The position numbers and the translations under genes are program-made. A stretch of 64,000 bases of DNA from contig CM055096.1 of NCBI GenBank assembly GCA_029204225.1, forward strand, positions 37,779,460 through 37,843,459. Direction: 5' to 3'. Of this stretch, positions 34,730-46,396 are shown one piece after another. This stretch comes from Diphasiastrum complanatum. Lineage: Eukaryota; Streptophyta; Lycopodiopsida; Lycopodiales; Lycopodiaceae. The notes beneath the pieces are model-generated. The model searched no databases. It saw only the letters and a list, made by a program, of their open reading frames with translations, and was not told where the DNA came from. Every line of letters starts with the position of its first letter. Position 1 is the first letter of the stretch.

Positions 34730-36320
34730 TGAATGTAATTTAAAAGTTTTTTTTGAGTTAACTTAAGTGTGCATGGTAGGTGAAAAGGGGGGCGTGGCTG
34801 GCTAGACTGGCTTGAGGTTAATGGTTTTTTTTTAGCTTTTCGTTTTTTGTATTCCATGAGAATTTCTTTTAGTCATTATGGACCAAGGAAATGAAATTGT
34901 AGTTAACTTTTAGTTGAATCTTAATGGCTTGGGTAATTGTGTAAACTAGATTTCTATGCATCGATATGGTTTTTTCGGCATTTTATTGCTTACAATCTAA
35001 TTGCAAAATTCATTGGTATAATTTTAATAAGCATGTTGGTCTTTTAAAAACTGTGTTTTTTTGGACATTACTTTATTAAAAAACAATTATATCTGTCATG
35101 ATGATAACTTAACGTAGATTTTTTAACTTTTTAGTTTTCATCGGAAAATATTTTTTGGTTTTGGGGGGGGGGGGGGCACACGAAAATTCACCCAACACCA
35201 CCCGGTAGTGATGGGGGGGGGGACACTGAAATTCATCCGGCATCACCAGATAGTGATGGCTCCCTCGATTCTGATAAGCTATTGCAAACTTTGGGTAAGG
35301 CGGTTCTAGAACTGCATCAAAGCAATAAATAGCATGATAACCAAATGCAAAATCTTTTTAATCAATTACAAGCTATTAATTCACACAACTTGGGCTATCA
35401 ACCGAAAAAAAAAATTGGCGATAAAAAGTTTAAATGCCTAGAAGTTGAGGAGGAATGGGTAAATCGTTGGATGAGCTATTCTAGCTTGCACAATGTGCCA
35501 AAAAAAAAAAAAAAAGCTTTCGTCACAATAGACAATTCTGAGTTATATATTTGCTTTATTAACTGCAAAATGGGCAACCGAGAATTGTGTTGAAATGGAA
35601 AAATAATCCATCTTGACTTTAGGCTTGCTACAAATATTGTACCATGCAAGTATGTTGTTCGTAAATGCAAAATGCCAAGTTTGGCCTAGATAGAACTCGA
35701 GCTACATGGATATGTCATATCTAGATTGATGAGTACAACTTGCATATAGTTTGTAGACATAGAATTAGCAAAATTATGCTTGTAGAAACTCATGGCAATT
35801 CACATGCATTAATTGTAAGTGATCCATAGTGACATGCAAAGCATGCACAAAGTGTAATGGACACATGCATGATGATTTGTACATTTCTAGTTAGAACTAG
35901 CACACTTAGAAAAAGTTGGTAGAGTTTCATGCATGAGAAGTGACAAATGTCACATAGAATCTAGTTTTCACTTTAGATGTCATTAAATGATGGATGGATC
36001 ATTGGTTCTACCTCGAACTACCTCAAACTCCATAAATATGTGTAGCTCTCCTCATGCTATCTCATGCCATTTTGAATCCACACAATTTTTGCTTGTTATC
36101 TCTCTATCTTTCTCTCTCTAACTCGTGTTGAGGCTAATGCTAATACACTGATATCTTGTACTTTTGCTCATTATTGATTTATTGCTATCATATTCTGATG
36201 CTTAGCATGCTAGATTATAATTAAGCCATATCTTCTGAACTAGATCTTGTTAATCAATCTAGAATTAGCTTATTGTGCTAATCACAAAGCTTAATTAGAT
36301 CCATCATACTTGTGGACATT
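34730..36320. other. Non-coding DNA with a short tandem duplication
   Basis: A diverged ~45-bp tandem duplication at about 35176-35260 flanks the second and third G runs. The open frame at 35345-35593 is Asn/Gln/Lys-rich and unrecognised. The region 36000-36140 has an LTR-like look (TAAATATG near 36035, CT-rich run after it), but no matching copy exists in the window. Confidence 0.4.
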
Positions 36321-36323
36321 CCC

Positions 36324-36560
36324 CACACGTGTGAATTCTGGAAATTTTGTCAAATTGGACACCTATGTCCAGGAGTTCTTGGATTTTTTGGCCAATGTGC
36401 CATTTTTTTATAGGAAGTTGGCTCGGTGGCAGTTCATTCAGGGATTGCCAGTAGAGGATCAAAATGAGTGCAAACGAAATATCCTCCAATCCCTAGAAGT
36501 GTCATGTACTACTAGTACATTAGTGCTTATCAATGCATCAGAATATCCATTGTAAGCTTT
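36324..36560 (+). pseudogene. Possible retroelement gag-like fragment
   Basis: The frame 36310-36555 reads YVQEFLDFLANVPFFYRKLA then WQFIQGLPVEDQNECKR, resembling the generic Y-x2-F-x2-L ... F-x2-GL pattern of retrotransposon gag. It is short, isolated and starts next to a CACACGTGTG palindrome (36324-36333). It could also be chance. Confidence 0.25.
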
Positions 36561-37610
36561 GTAGGTCCAAAAGGAGCTATTAGCCTTAATAACAAGGCGG
36601 TTCCCTCTTTAGACCCTCCAAAGTAATTAATAAGGATAATAGGCCAACAAGGGCCCAATGTGGTCTGAATAATACTTAACAAGGGCTAACTATCCCTCAA
36701 GATAGTTATGTTTAGTTAAGTAAGAGCATTGTCTATAACTAGGCAAGAGACATCAATTTGTGAATCTTTTGGCTCATTTGCAAGTGAGAGCTTCTTGCTT
36801 TCTCCTTGTGAATGTGAGCCACAGGGATCTCCATTGTTAGGTCTCATGTACCCTATCCACATGAATCCATGCTCAATGTTCATTGATTGTACTCTTTATT
36901 TCATTGCTAATGTGATTCCATTGAGATCTCATTGTTTCTAGTTTTCTATAGATATGCTATCATGATAGTCTTGTTATCTTCTTGCTATTAGCTTTACTTC
37001 ATTGTTATTGCTATTAGTTTGGGATTTCGCACATGAAATTTCTTAGTGTTAGAGCATAGATCCTAAATTCATGATGATTCTATGTGAATTTCATTAAATT
37101 TGATGAGTTTATCGCATTTGTAGCTATCTTTTTGTTAATCTTTTAAGTTTAAAGATCTCAGATATGCTCAAACCCATTTTTGATATTCAATTTCATTTTT
37201 TATTTCTAGTTTGATTCCATATCTTTGTAGAGCTCTGTCTTAGCTTTCATTTGCACCAATTTTCAAGGCATTTGGATAAGAGATGCAAAAATTATTGAAC
37301 CTTTTTCAAAAGTTGTCAAAATAGGTGACTAGGATTTTGCTGTCACTTTATTTGAATTTTCAGATTTGATCTAAGTTTTTATTTGAAGTTTCTTTACATA
37401 AGATTTTAGAGCAAAATATCTCAAAATTTGAAACTGGTAGAATCCAAGAAAATCATTGAAGTAATAATGGACTTTGTCATAAAATACAGATTTGATAGAG
37501 TTAAAGCAATATAAAAAATAAAAAAGACAACATCATAACTTTTTCTATTGTGTCCTTATCAAAAATGCAACATCAGAATTGAATGTTGACGATTTTTACT
37601 CACCAAGGAA
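36561..37610. other. Non-coding DNA before gypsy B2 gag
   Basis: Occupies the place where the gypsy B2 5' LTR, PBS and leader should be, but it does not match the B 3' LTR (13874 or 56116 onward), and no PBS was seen. AT-rich, no gene. Confidence 0.4.
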
Positions 37611-37619
37611 ATAGTTTTG

Positions 37620-38932
37620 ATCTGATCCCATATACCAAAATACACTGGGTTATCTGATCCCATCAGATTTTTCCAAATCTTTTCTGAATCATGTAGGATT
37701 TATGGCGAAGTCTTTCCACACGATAAACTTTAGTTATTCTCTATGGCCTTAATTGGAGCTGCTCAAGATTGGTTTTGTAACCAAGAAGAAGCTGAACACA
37801 CGGATTGGGAAGTGGTTAAAGCCGCTCTCATTACAAGATTTAAGCCCAAAAAATTTATGGAAGATCTCTTTCTCCTTTTAAGTAAAATTAAAATGGGAAA
37901 GAGAGAGGAAGTACGAGATTATATTAATGGGTTAAACACCTCAGATCTGATCAATGACGATGCTTTGATTATGTGGTTTTTAGTAGGTCTACCTAAACGG
38001 ATTAGACACGAGCTGAAATGCCATAATCAATATGCTACGATACAAAATGCTATGGCCGATGCAATTCGTGAGGAGGATGAAGATTCTGACGACGAACCAA
38101 ATGTTGGAATGTTGCCTTATACGGCAGGGCAAACCATGACAATTTTTACCGCCATTGCATCAACAAGTATCAATGCTACTATAGAGAAGATGATCGACGA
38201 GTTCGAGAAACTTGGTCAAAGCAGCAGATGCAGCTGGAAAAGATGCAGTCTCAACTCGATAAAAAGATTAGAGCCTTGGAAGAATTACATGGTAAAGTGA
38301 TCAAAGAATCTGAAAAGTTTGCAAAGACTTTTCCCAACTGGGAAATTGTCGGGTGTTCAATTTGTGTAGGCAATCATACTATGAATGAATGTCCAATGTT
38401 GAAACAACGAATGATGAATACTATTTGTCATCTGTGTAACTCTATGGGACATGAAACAACCTTTTGCTCGTTTAATCCTCGGATTATCCAGCAAAGGTAT
38501 GCTCAGCTTTAGTATCGAGAACCTACTTATTCAAAATGTCCTAAATGAAAGCCTTTCAATTTTGCCCTTGGATTTTCAGAACGACTAGCTCTGCCAGCTC
38601 CAACCGGACAGAGTGCTCCTCCTGCTAATCTAATGGAACCAGAACCTTATCATGGTAATGAGCAATGGAACTATAAAATTGATCACGAGAGTGGTCCTTT
38701 AGAGCAGTATGGTATATGTGCTTTCATGCAACAACAAGCAGCTAGACAATGGACCAGAGTGCCACTTGGATGTCATAGAGTTGCTAAATGTCCAAATAAA
38801 GGCAATTTTATACCATTTTATAGAGAATGTGGCTATGGACACTATTATAAAAAATATCCTGCAAGACTCAAACCACCACCGGTTATTGCTCCAGTGAATA
38901 TGATTACAATCAAGAAAAGACCAGTAGTTTAA
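37620..38932 (+). pseudogene. Gypsy B2 gag with four zinc-knuckle positions
   Basis: The capsid region (37743-38230) contains ALITRFKPKKFMEDLFLLLSK and the GLPKRIRHELK motif, matching A2. After a frameshift near 38230 a coiled segment leads to knuckles CSICVGNHTMNEC and CHLCNSMGHETTFC, then degraded third (HRVAKCPNK) and fourth (CGYGHYYKKYP) positions that have lost Cys residues compared with A2. Stops near 38512 and 38546 interrupt it. Its expected role is RNA packaging in the cytoplasmic particle. Confidence 0.78.
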
Positions 38933-39676
38933 CCTGAACCAACTACACATTTGATGGCTACCATAGCTCATAAACAGAAAGAACTTCTTGTTGATCCAGT
39001 ACCTACTAAATATGCACCAACTACAATACCTACTACATTAGGGGTGTATCTGAATCTCAAAGCAAAAAAGAAAAGATATCAAGATATGAGGCAGTGGAGT
39101 AAGTAGTTGCAAGAAGAAGAAGCCCAATAAGCCACTAAAGTAGCAACCAAAGTCCATTCTCCATCTATGCCACAAGCAAATCCAAGAACAGTTGCTAATA
39201 CATAGTTGCACCATCATGAAGAACCTTTCAAGATGATGGAACTTGAAGCACCGAAAAAAGAAATGATTGTAAATATTCTGTCTAGTAAGATGGATATTAC
39301 ACAGGCAAGAATTTCTTAAGCTGGTACCTAAAGCAAAAGAAGTATTAGCAGAAATATTGACTCAAATGGAACCACGAGTTCATCAGAAGCCACTTTTTTG
39401 TGTCAGGTTTGAAGACACAAACGAAGTACTCAATGTGGGCATAGCATGAAAAAGTGAGCAAAAATACATCACCCTACTGATACAACATAGACAGTTTGGT
39501 AAAGAAGCAGCCATGATTGATGGAGGTTCAGGAGTTAAACTGATTTCAACCAAGCTATGTGCAAAATGGAGATTTACCAAGCTAAAGCTTGTCGCTTTTG
39601 CCATCAAGCTAGCTGATCAAACGACAGTCCATCCTATAGGAATTGTTGAAGACATACCTGTCAAAAAAGTAGTATC
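38933..39676 (+). pseudogene. Gypsy B2 protease, truncated
   Basis: After a Lys/Gln-rich linker, the frame resembles A2 (HHHEEPFKMMELEAP). The protease active site is IDGGSGVKLIS (Asp-Gly-Gly-Ser form) near 39515. It ends at EDIPVKKV, ahead of the LGRPW motif, where the copia D RT end begins on the opposite strand. Confidence 0.8.
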
Positions 39677-40495
39677 AAATGGTTCATTATCACCTTGACT
39701 ACTTAATTTCAGGCCTATCTCCATAGGTACAACAACCGGCTTGCAATCTTCCATCTTAAATCGCTTCAAAATCTGCCCAATGTAGCGTTCTTGAGAGATG
39801 AAAATTCCAACCCCTTCTTGTACAAATTCAAGACCAAGATAAAAATGCAATAGGCCTAAATTTGAGGTTTCAAAAACCATATCAAGATCAAGTATTACAA
39901 CATCAATCTGCTGCTCATTACTTCCCGTAATAATAATATCATCAACATAAAGCAAAATAATGATGATATAATCTGAAATATGCTTGACATAAAGAGTATA
40001 TTTGCTAGGACTATTGGTAAACCCTCGATCACAAAAGTAGGCATTTATCTTTTGATACCACATCCTTGGAGCTTGCTTGAGTCCATAAAGTGCCTTCTTG
40101 AGAAGAAAAACTTTATCTTCTTGGCCTTCAACCAAAAAACCAGCAGGTTGTTAAAGGTACACTTCCTCATTGAGAACACCATTGAGGAATGTTGTCTTTA
40201 TGTCAAGTTGACGCAAACATCAACCAAAATGGGTAGCCAAAGAGGTTACTACCCTCATGGTAGTCATCCGAGCAATAGGAGAAAAAGTCTCCTCATAATC
40301 AATTCTCTTTTGCTGAGCATAGCCTTTGGCAACAAGCCTTGCCTTGTACCTTTCAATGGTACCATCTACCTTATACTCATCTTGCATCGCATCGTCCCAA
40401 CATTTTACTCCCTTGGCCTGCTCATAAAAATTAGGTTCTTCCGCAATATCTCCATGAGATGTAAGAGCAAAATCTAAAAAATTAGCATAGTCCAC
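39677..40495 (-). pseudogene. Copia D reverse transcriptase
   Basis: Starts [17 protein letters not shown] at 40495 and continues with [12 protein letters not shown] and [12 protein letters not shown]. After a frame break near 40140-40220, 40135-39680 shows LLKKALYGLKQAPRMWYQK, the intact active-site box LLYVDDIIITG, LGLLHFYLGLEF and ISQERYIGQILKRFKMEDC. It stops at DNEPFD, so the thumb end and RNase H are lost. The catalytic YVDD is intact. Confidence 0.88.
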
Positions 40496-41319
40496 TGATT
40501 TTGTAGAGGCACATGTCTTACTTTGCTTTCCTTCCCTTTCTTCTTTTGAGTGTTGACATTCTGACCTCCACCGGGCTTTTGCTCATCCTTGGAAGGAGGC
40601 TTTCCGTTTTCTTTTGACTTGCCTTTGCCCTTGCCTTTCGTGAAAAAAGCTTGATCTTGTTGAGTGTCACCGACAAAAGTTTGCCTTGTTTGCTCCTCTT
40701 GAAGAAGTAGCCCAACAAGTTCATCAAAGGAGAGTTGTTGTCCCCTAAGAGAGATACTCAAAGATGAAACAAAAGGAAGATAAGATGAAGGTAATGAGTT
40801 GAGAGTAACGGAAACAGATTGAGCATCCTCAATTATCTCATCAATATTAGAAACCTCCTCATGGAGGTCCTTGATCTTCGTCAAGTGATTGGTCACTTGA
40901 TCCCCTTTTTGCATCTTCAACAAAGAAAGTTGATTTCTGAGATACACCACTCTTGTTGGATTTTTGACTCTATGCATAGTATAAAGTGTATCCCATGCAC
41001 TTTTAGATGTCTTACAAGACCTACGATGAGGTAAGATAGATCTTTTCATAACAAGAGCAACTATAGAATGTGCTTGTGCATCCCTTCTATCCCACTTATT
41101 TTGTTCTTCCAAAGATGGAGAAGCTGATGTTGATGATGATGATCCATGAAGTGTAGGAGGTGCCAAAGACGAAGGCCTTTCCTCATCACCATTGACCAAA
41201 TCCCACAGCCCGTTCACTACAAGAAGATTCTTCATCATGTAACTCCACAAGGAGTAGTTTGTGCCATCCAACTGATCTTCATTAAACAAAGAACTGATAG
41301 CTTCTAATTCTTTAGCCAT
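40496..41319 (-). pseudogene. Copia D gag, joined to RT by deletion
   Basis: Copia gag with ATG at 41319 (MAKELEAISSLF), LDGTNYSLWSYMMKNLL, SKSAWDTLYTMHRVKN, LRNQLSLLKMQKGDQV and LLLQEEQTRQTFVG, followed by a Lys/Gly-rich tail. An in-frame extension upstream (to 41373) lacks family similarity, so I take the inner ATG. The frame is long and intact. At ~40520 it joins the RT start through the word GCAAAGTAAG. The zinc knuckle, protease and integrase are deleted. Confidence 0.85.
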
Positions 41320-41913
41320 TACCTCCAATAGAATTTCAGCTTGTAGTAGATAGGAAAGAGAGCCTTTCCACAACCAAATCTACTCAAAAAAAATTCAGCA
41401 AACAAAGAGCTAAAAGTAGGAGCACAAGATGTCTTTCAATCTACAACCAAAGAGCCCAAAAGATAATGGAAAGATGGTTGTCTTTCTGCACAAAAAAAAC
41501 CAACTTCTTGAAAATCAGGTTAGCTTCGATTGAAGCCTATACCAAAACCCAATTAGGAAGCCAAATTGTATGATCAACACACACTCTAGTAGGGCTGTTG
41601 AAAATGCTCTACCGCTTGCTGAGAATCTGCAAATTTTCAACCACAAGTTGACCTAACCCTGAATAGGGTTTGCTGAATTTTGGGCACCCTCCTACACAAA
41701 TACAAAATTGAAAACAAAAACAACAAGATAATGAGACACCACAACCAAAAATCAATAGCAGATTTTTGGGCACCCTCCTCCAAACAAAACTTGCTGAAAC
41801 TGGTTGCATAAAAATTAGATTTGAGATTTTGATTTTTGGGTGCCACAAATTACTCCTCCAAGATCTCTGTTGGGCGCCTTCCTTCAACCTGAAAAGAGAG
41901 ACAAAAGCTTATC
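41320..41913 (-). other. Copia D leader, proximal part
   Basis: Non-coding sequence between the gypsy A2 insertion and gag, with no conserved frame. Together with 52165-52279 it forms the interrupted leader. Confidence 0.55.
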
Positions 41914-41918
41914 CAAAC
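41914..41918. repeat. Target site duplication CAAAC, left of gypsy A2
   Basis: CAAAC directly precedes the 5' LTR. The matching copy is at 52160-52164. The same bases follow the A1 LTR at 10053-10057. Confidence 0.85.
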
Positions 41919-42741
41919 TGTTGGGCGTATTCCCAACAAAGTGTAAATAAATAAAATCGTCCAATAAAATGTGTTGCGAGGGCATGGCATCCTACGCGCA
42001 TAAGCCCGTGCCCCAATGAACACACAAGCCTAAGTGTAAATAAAATAAAATTGACTTGGGCCTTGGAATTATAAATAAAACTAGAGGCCCAAAGTCATTC
42101 TTAAACTTAGAGATCACTTTTTAGAGTTGGGTCCAAATGGGGACTCACATGAATCTTGTGAAGTTTAATGTACTTTTTATGGACCCTTGGATCAAGTTGG
42201 GTCCAAGATGAATGGATAGGATCAATGTGACTAGTAGCCAATAGGATTGAGGGGCAAGGGCCTTCCCCATTTTATAAAAAGGCACCATTTGTACACTATT
42301 TTCATGCTTAATAGAGAGGAGGAGACTCTATCATTTTGAGAGCTCAAGCATCCTCATTTGCTAATCACTCTTGCTTATGCTATTGTTGGGTTTGCTTGTT
42401 ATTTCCATTTCTTCCATGCTTTTTGTTTGTGATTAGTTAAGGTTTCTCCATAAGCAATGACATTGAGCATTTGAGCTAACCTCCATCTCATCTCTCTCTT
42501 TTTCTCTCTTCTCTTCTCTCTTCCTCTTCTTTTCTACCCCTTTCCTTCACCCAAAACCATGAAGAATGTTAGTGTAGAGGATTAGACTTAAGGGAGAGTA
42601 GTGTTAGTGGTGAATAGAGTTAAGGGAGAAAGTAGGAAACTAACTAAAAATAACATCTATGCATAGTTAGGTACCTATCCAGTGATCTAACCCTTGTTGA
42701 CAAGTGGGAGGGCTATACTACGCAAGATCTTCAACCCTACA
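41919..42741 (+). repeat. Gypsy A2 5' LTR (823 bp)
   Basis: Begins TGTTGGGCG and ends CCCTACA. It is shorter than the A1 LTR by ~370 bp at position 42246, between short words (ATTGAGG, ATTAGAGG) that suggest a deletion in A2. Confidence 0.88.
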
Positions 42742-42742
42742 G

Positions 42743-42760
42743 TGGTGCCGTTTCCGGGGA
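42743..42760 (+). promoter_or_regulatory. Gypsy A2 primer binding site (tRNA-Asp-like)
   Basis: TGGTGCCGTTTCCGGGGA lies one base after the LTR. It differs at two positions from the complement of the plant tRNA-Asp 3' end, the primer type reported for Athila-type elements. Confidence 0.75.
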
Positions 42761-43199
42761 TAGGTTTCCACTAACTAGTTTAGCTACATTTTAGCTATTT
42801 TCTTGCTAGTTAGAGTCATTTTAGGTAGATTTTTGGGTGTTTAGAGTTAGTTTTCTATATTTTTTGTGTTTGGACTCTTCACAGCTAGCGGAGGAGGTTT
42901 GAGAGGATAGAGGAGGCCCTGAACAACCTCTAAGGGATTGAAACCCAAACCAACCAGTCAAAAAATCCAAAAAATACACCAATCTGCATTTCGCACAAGG
43001 GAACCCTCGTTGACCAAATCAGTGGAAAGATCTACATCAGATCCAGCTACTGTCAAAATCTTAGGGTAATTAGTTTGGTAAAAAGTTATTAAGAAAAAAC
43101 CACCGCAAAAGGCCTAAAATTCACTTTCGGCCGATCAGATCGATTAGATCCTTGAGATCCAGACTGCATCCTACTGTATAAGCAAGATCCAATCACTTT
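42761..43199 (+). other. Gypsy A2 leader
   Basis: Non-coding sequence between PBS and gag. No secondary element was recognised. Confidence 0.5.
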
Positions 43200-44700
43200 G
43201 GAGCCCACCATCGGATGAATCTAATATCGAGACGATCAATAGCATGAAAGATAGCAAATCAAGCACCACACCTTCCCAGATTAGCAGTTGTGCAACAAGA
43301 GGCAAAACCAAAACCAACACCAATGGATCCAATGGGCCAACCCATACCTGTCGCTCCCTTGCAAGCAGTCCAGAGAGCACCACGGATGAAAATACCAAAA
43401 TATGACAGATCTTCAGATCCCATCTCATTCCTCCAGATCAACGAGCAAGCTTGTGAAATCTACGGTGAACAAACACCTGCGGAAAAGCTGATGTTGTTCT
43501 CTATGTCCCTATTGGTAGTGGCTTAGAATTGGTTTTTCAACCTGTTAGAGGAAAAAAAATCTATCCGAGAAGTGGTTAATATGGCTCTCATTACGTGCTT
43601 TAAACCAAAAAAGTTTCTGGAAGACCAGTTTCTCCTGTTGAGCAAAGTCAAGATGGGAAAATGAGAAAGGGTCAGGGACTATATTGAACGGGTCAAACAC
43701 CTACGATCCAAGTGCAGTGCAGCCCTAACTCCCGATCGTGCGGTGATCATGTGGTTCCTAGCCGGACTACCACGAAACATCAGAAGAGAACTGAAACGAC
43801 AAGGACAGTATGCTACTCTGTAAGAAGCTATGGAATATGCCATCAAGAAAGAGGATGAGAGATCTGATGACATATATCCATCCACCCACACTTCTACTCT
43901 CTCGTTAGCATCATCATCATCAAACGCATCTGATCTATCCACAGAAATGCTGTTGGAGCAAATGACAAAATTACACAAACAACAGATGGAGCAACTTACG
44001 ATGTAGTTTGACCAGAAACTGAAAGCCTTACAAGGAGCTGGAGCAGTAACGCCACATCAACCGAAACCAAACCAGCTATAGTGTCCTAGACGGGAGAATC
44101 TATGGTGTTCAATGTGCAAGTAGAACCATACAACGAACGAGTGTCTAGTCCTAAAGCAAAATCTGAGATTGACACATAGATTCTGTCATCTATGCAATGC
44201 AACATCGCACGATATGGCATTTTGCCCGTTTAATCCCCGGATTGTTCAGCAGAAGAGAATTCCTTATCAGACTTCTTATTCTTACCATCAAGAGGCACCC
44301 AAAGCGGCACCAAGGTACGATGCACCGAATCAACAACAGTGTATGGCATTACCTGCACCACCAGGGCCAGCCAATCAACAAGTGGCCCATATAAACCTGA
44401 CAATAGCGGAACCAGAGATGCAAATGCGACCTCAACCTGAGCAGCATCAATGGTATGAACCAGATGAACCATTTATTGATCCTGTCATAAATGAATATGT
44501 TGCGGCCTATGCAGCTTAAACTCACCCGGAAGAAATTAGGGCTGCTACGGATGCGGCGAAGGACACCGAATTGCGGAATGTCCCTACAAGGGACAATAGA
44601 CATCCTTCTGTCAAGAATGCGGTTATGGACATTGTTACAAGAATTGTCCATTTAAACCTAGAACCAGTGCACCTCTTAACTTCATTGCAATATAGCAACC
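43200..44700 (+). pseudogene. Gypsy A2 gag with four CCHC-type knuckles
   Basis: The frame from about 43240 gives RAPRMKIPKYDRSSDPISFL, then ALITCFKPKKFLEDQFLLLS, IMWFLAGLPRNIRRELKRQG and a Ser-rich tail. Four knuckles follow: CSMC...NEC at 44106-44147 (containing a stop), CHLCNATSHDMAFC at 44188-44229, CYGCGEGHRIAEC at 44543-44581 and CQECGYGHCYKNC at 44609-44647. Stops lie near 43525, 43664, 43822 and 44518. Four knuckles is more than the one or two usual for plant gag. The same set occurs in B2, so it is a shared feature. Confidence 0.82.
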
Positions 44701-44749
44701 AGCAATTCCAGTATGGATGCCATCATAAGGACACCAATTCCACGCTCCT

Positions 44750-45628
44750 GTGTTAGCTGTTAGGCGAGCACAGAAGAGAAAGGAAGTGGCTCTCTCACCA
44801 CCACCCTCGGTCACTGATAACCAACCCTCAACTTCAGCGCCATATCCAAATGTGAGGGAAGAAAGAAGACAGTACCAAAAAATAAGACACTGGATACAGA
44901 AAGCACAAGTAGAGGAAAAAGAGCCAAAAAAGGACCATCCCATGGAACCTCCAGTTGACGTCGAACGAGAACTACAAGCGGACTCACCACTGCGCACTGA
45001 TTAGAATGATCGGTTGCACCAACATGAACCACCATTTCACATGGTGGAGCTTGAGGAACCATGCACTAAAAAGCTCACACTTTTACTATCAGGTCGTGTT
45101 AGTTTGCCACTCGGAGAACTATTGCAAATTGCACCACAAGCGAAAAGCCTTCTAGCTGAATGGGCCAAAGCAGATGAGGAGCCAGTAGCGCCTGAGCTCA
45201 TATATTGTATGGGCTATGAAGAAACAAGTAACGTCCTCCACATCAGAGCAGCATGGGAAAGTGAGGAACACAACCTCACTTTGCCAATCAAACAGAAGAG
45301 ATACAAGGACGAGGCAGTAGTGGTAGATGGAGGATCGAGTGTCAATTTGATCTCCACCACTTTGTATGAAAAATGGGATTTGCAAGGTTTGAAGCCAGCA
45401 AGATTCACCATCAAGCTAGCAGATCAATACTGTGTGAAACCAAAAGGTGTAGTTGTCGATATCCCTATAAAGATAGCAAGCATGCAGTTTGTGATTACTT
45501 TTGTAGTCATGGATATACCTGAATCTCCATCTGCATACCGTGTTTTACTGGGAAGACCATGGTTGAGGATTGCGCAAGTAGTACACAACTGGGGTACGGG
45601 AAAACTCACCTTTGAGAACATAGAATAG
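44750..45628 (+). pseudogene. Gypsy A2 aspartic protease
   Basis: The protease would process Gag-Pol. One frame runs from a Lys/Glu/Pro-rich linker (44750-45001) through a single TAG near 45002 into 45014-45628. The active site is VVDGGSSVNLIS, and the motif YRVLLGRPWLR near 45535-45565 is typical of the Tat/Athila group. Apart from the stop, the domain looks intact. B2 has the homologous sequence up to the active-site region. Confidence 0.85.
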
Positions 45629-46396
45629 GTTGTTAAGGTTGATCCAACCACATGGGAGATGAAACTTATTGCACTCAAGACTGATGACGGATCATCTACG
45701 ATAGATCACACGATTGATCACCCAAGGCCAGCCAAGGGAGGTCACTATGATACAGAGACGGATGTCGTAAGATGGACGGATGCATTAGCAACTATTGACT
45801 ATCAGACATGTCAATATGAATCAAATCCGAAACCCATTACATCTTCACCCAAATGTTACACTATGGACACACCAATCACATTTGGGGTGAATATGACAAA
45901 CGTAGCATGGCTATAGGATCGATCCACCCAAGGCACTTGCGAATAAGAAGAATTAGTTGAAGCAACGCTACAACCAGGTGATCCGATGGAGTGATCTACT
46001 CAAAGAGGCAATAGCTACAGTGGATATTGATATTCGCAACCGTGAGGTGAATGTCACGCAATCCCGATGAGAGACAACAAGGATGAACCCACCAAAATGA
46101 CAAAAAAAGGTCAAGGCAAAAAGAAGGTGTTGGATTCCTTGAAGTCAATCAAGATAGACTCATATACAACATCATCTTCTACACAGGTGAGAAAAAATCA
46201 GAAAATGACCAGTCGGGCTAAGATTAATATGCTGAAGGAGGAATCTTAACGAGCGCCAGTTCACCAGATGCTTGAGACTTTCAAGATTTATACCTTGGAC
46301 GACGTGATAATCATGATGTCACAAGCCCAGGGAGAACCTAATCAAAGTTAGGCACCAGCGGAACCAGTCTTCGATGGACCTGCACGAACATAGCTG
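45629..46396 (+). pseudogene. Gypsy A2 protease-RT linker
   Basis: Readable pieces at 45659-45916 and 46067-46249 have no known domain. They include ALATIDYQTCQ, shared with family B. The A1 duplication begins inside it at 45916. Confidence 0.6.

Larger units (their letters stand above)
37611..39676 (+). mobile_element. Gypsy B2, 5' part (gag and protease)
   Basis: Gag with four knuckle positions, followed by an aspartic protease cut at 39676 by copia D. The element resumes at 52424 on the far side of the nested insertions. It is homologous to A2 gag-protease in the same order. Confidence 0.82.
39677..41918 (-). mobile_element. Copia D, body (RT, gag, leader), interrupted by gypsy A2
   Basis: Minus-strand copia inserted in gypsy B2. 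Its LTR, PBS and first leader part lie at 52165-52423, beyond gypsy A2. The body has gag fused by a deletion to RT; protease, integrase, RNase H and 3' LTR are missing. A second partial copy starts at 63528. Confidence 0.83.

Noticed and set aside
39980-40477. 165-codon plus-strand frame
   Set aside because: It lies opposite the copia D RT with its YVDD box.
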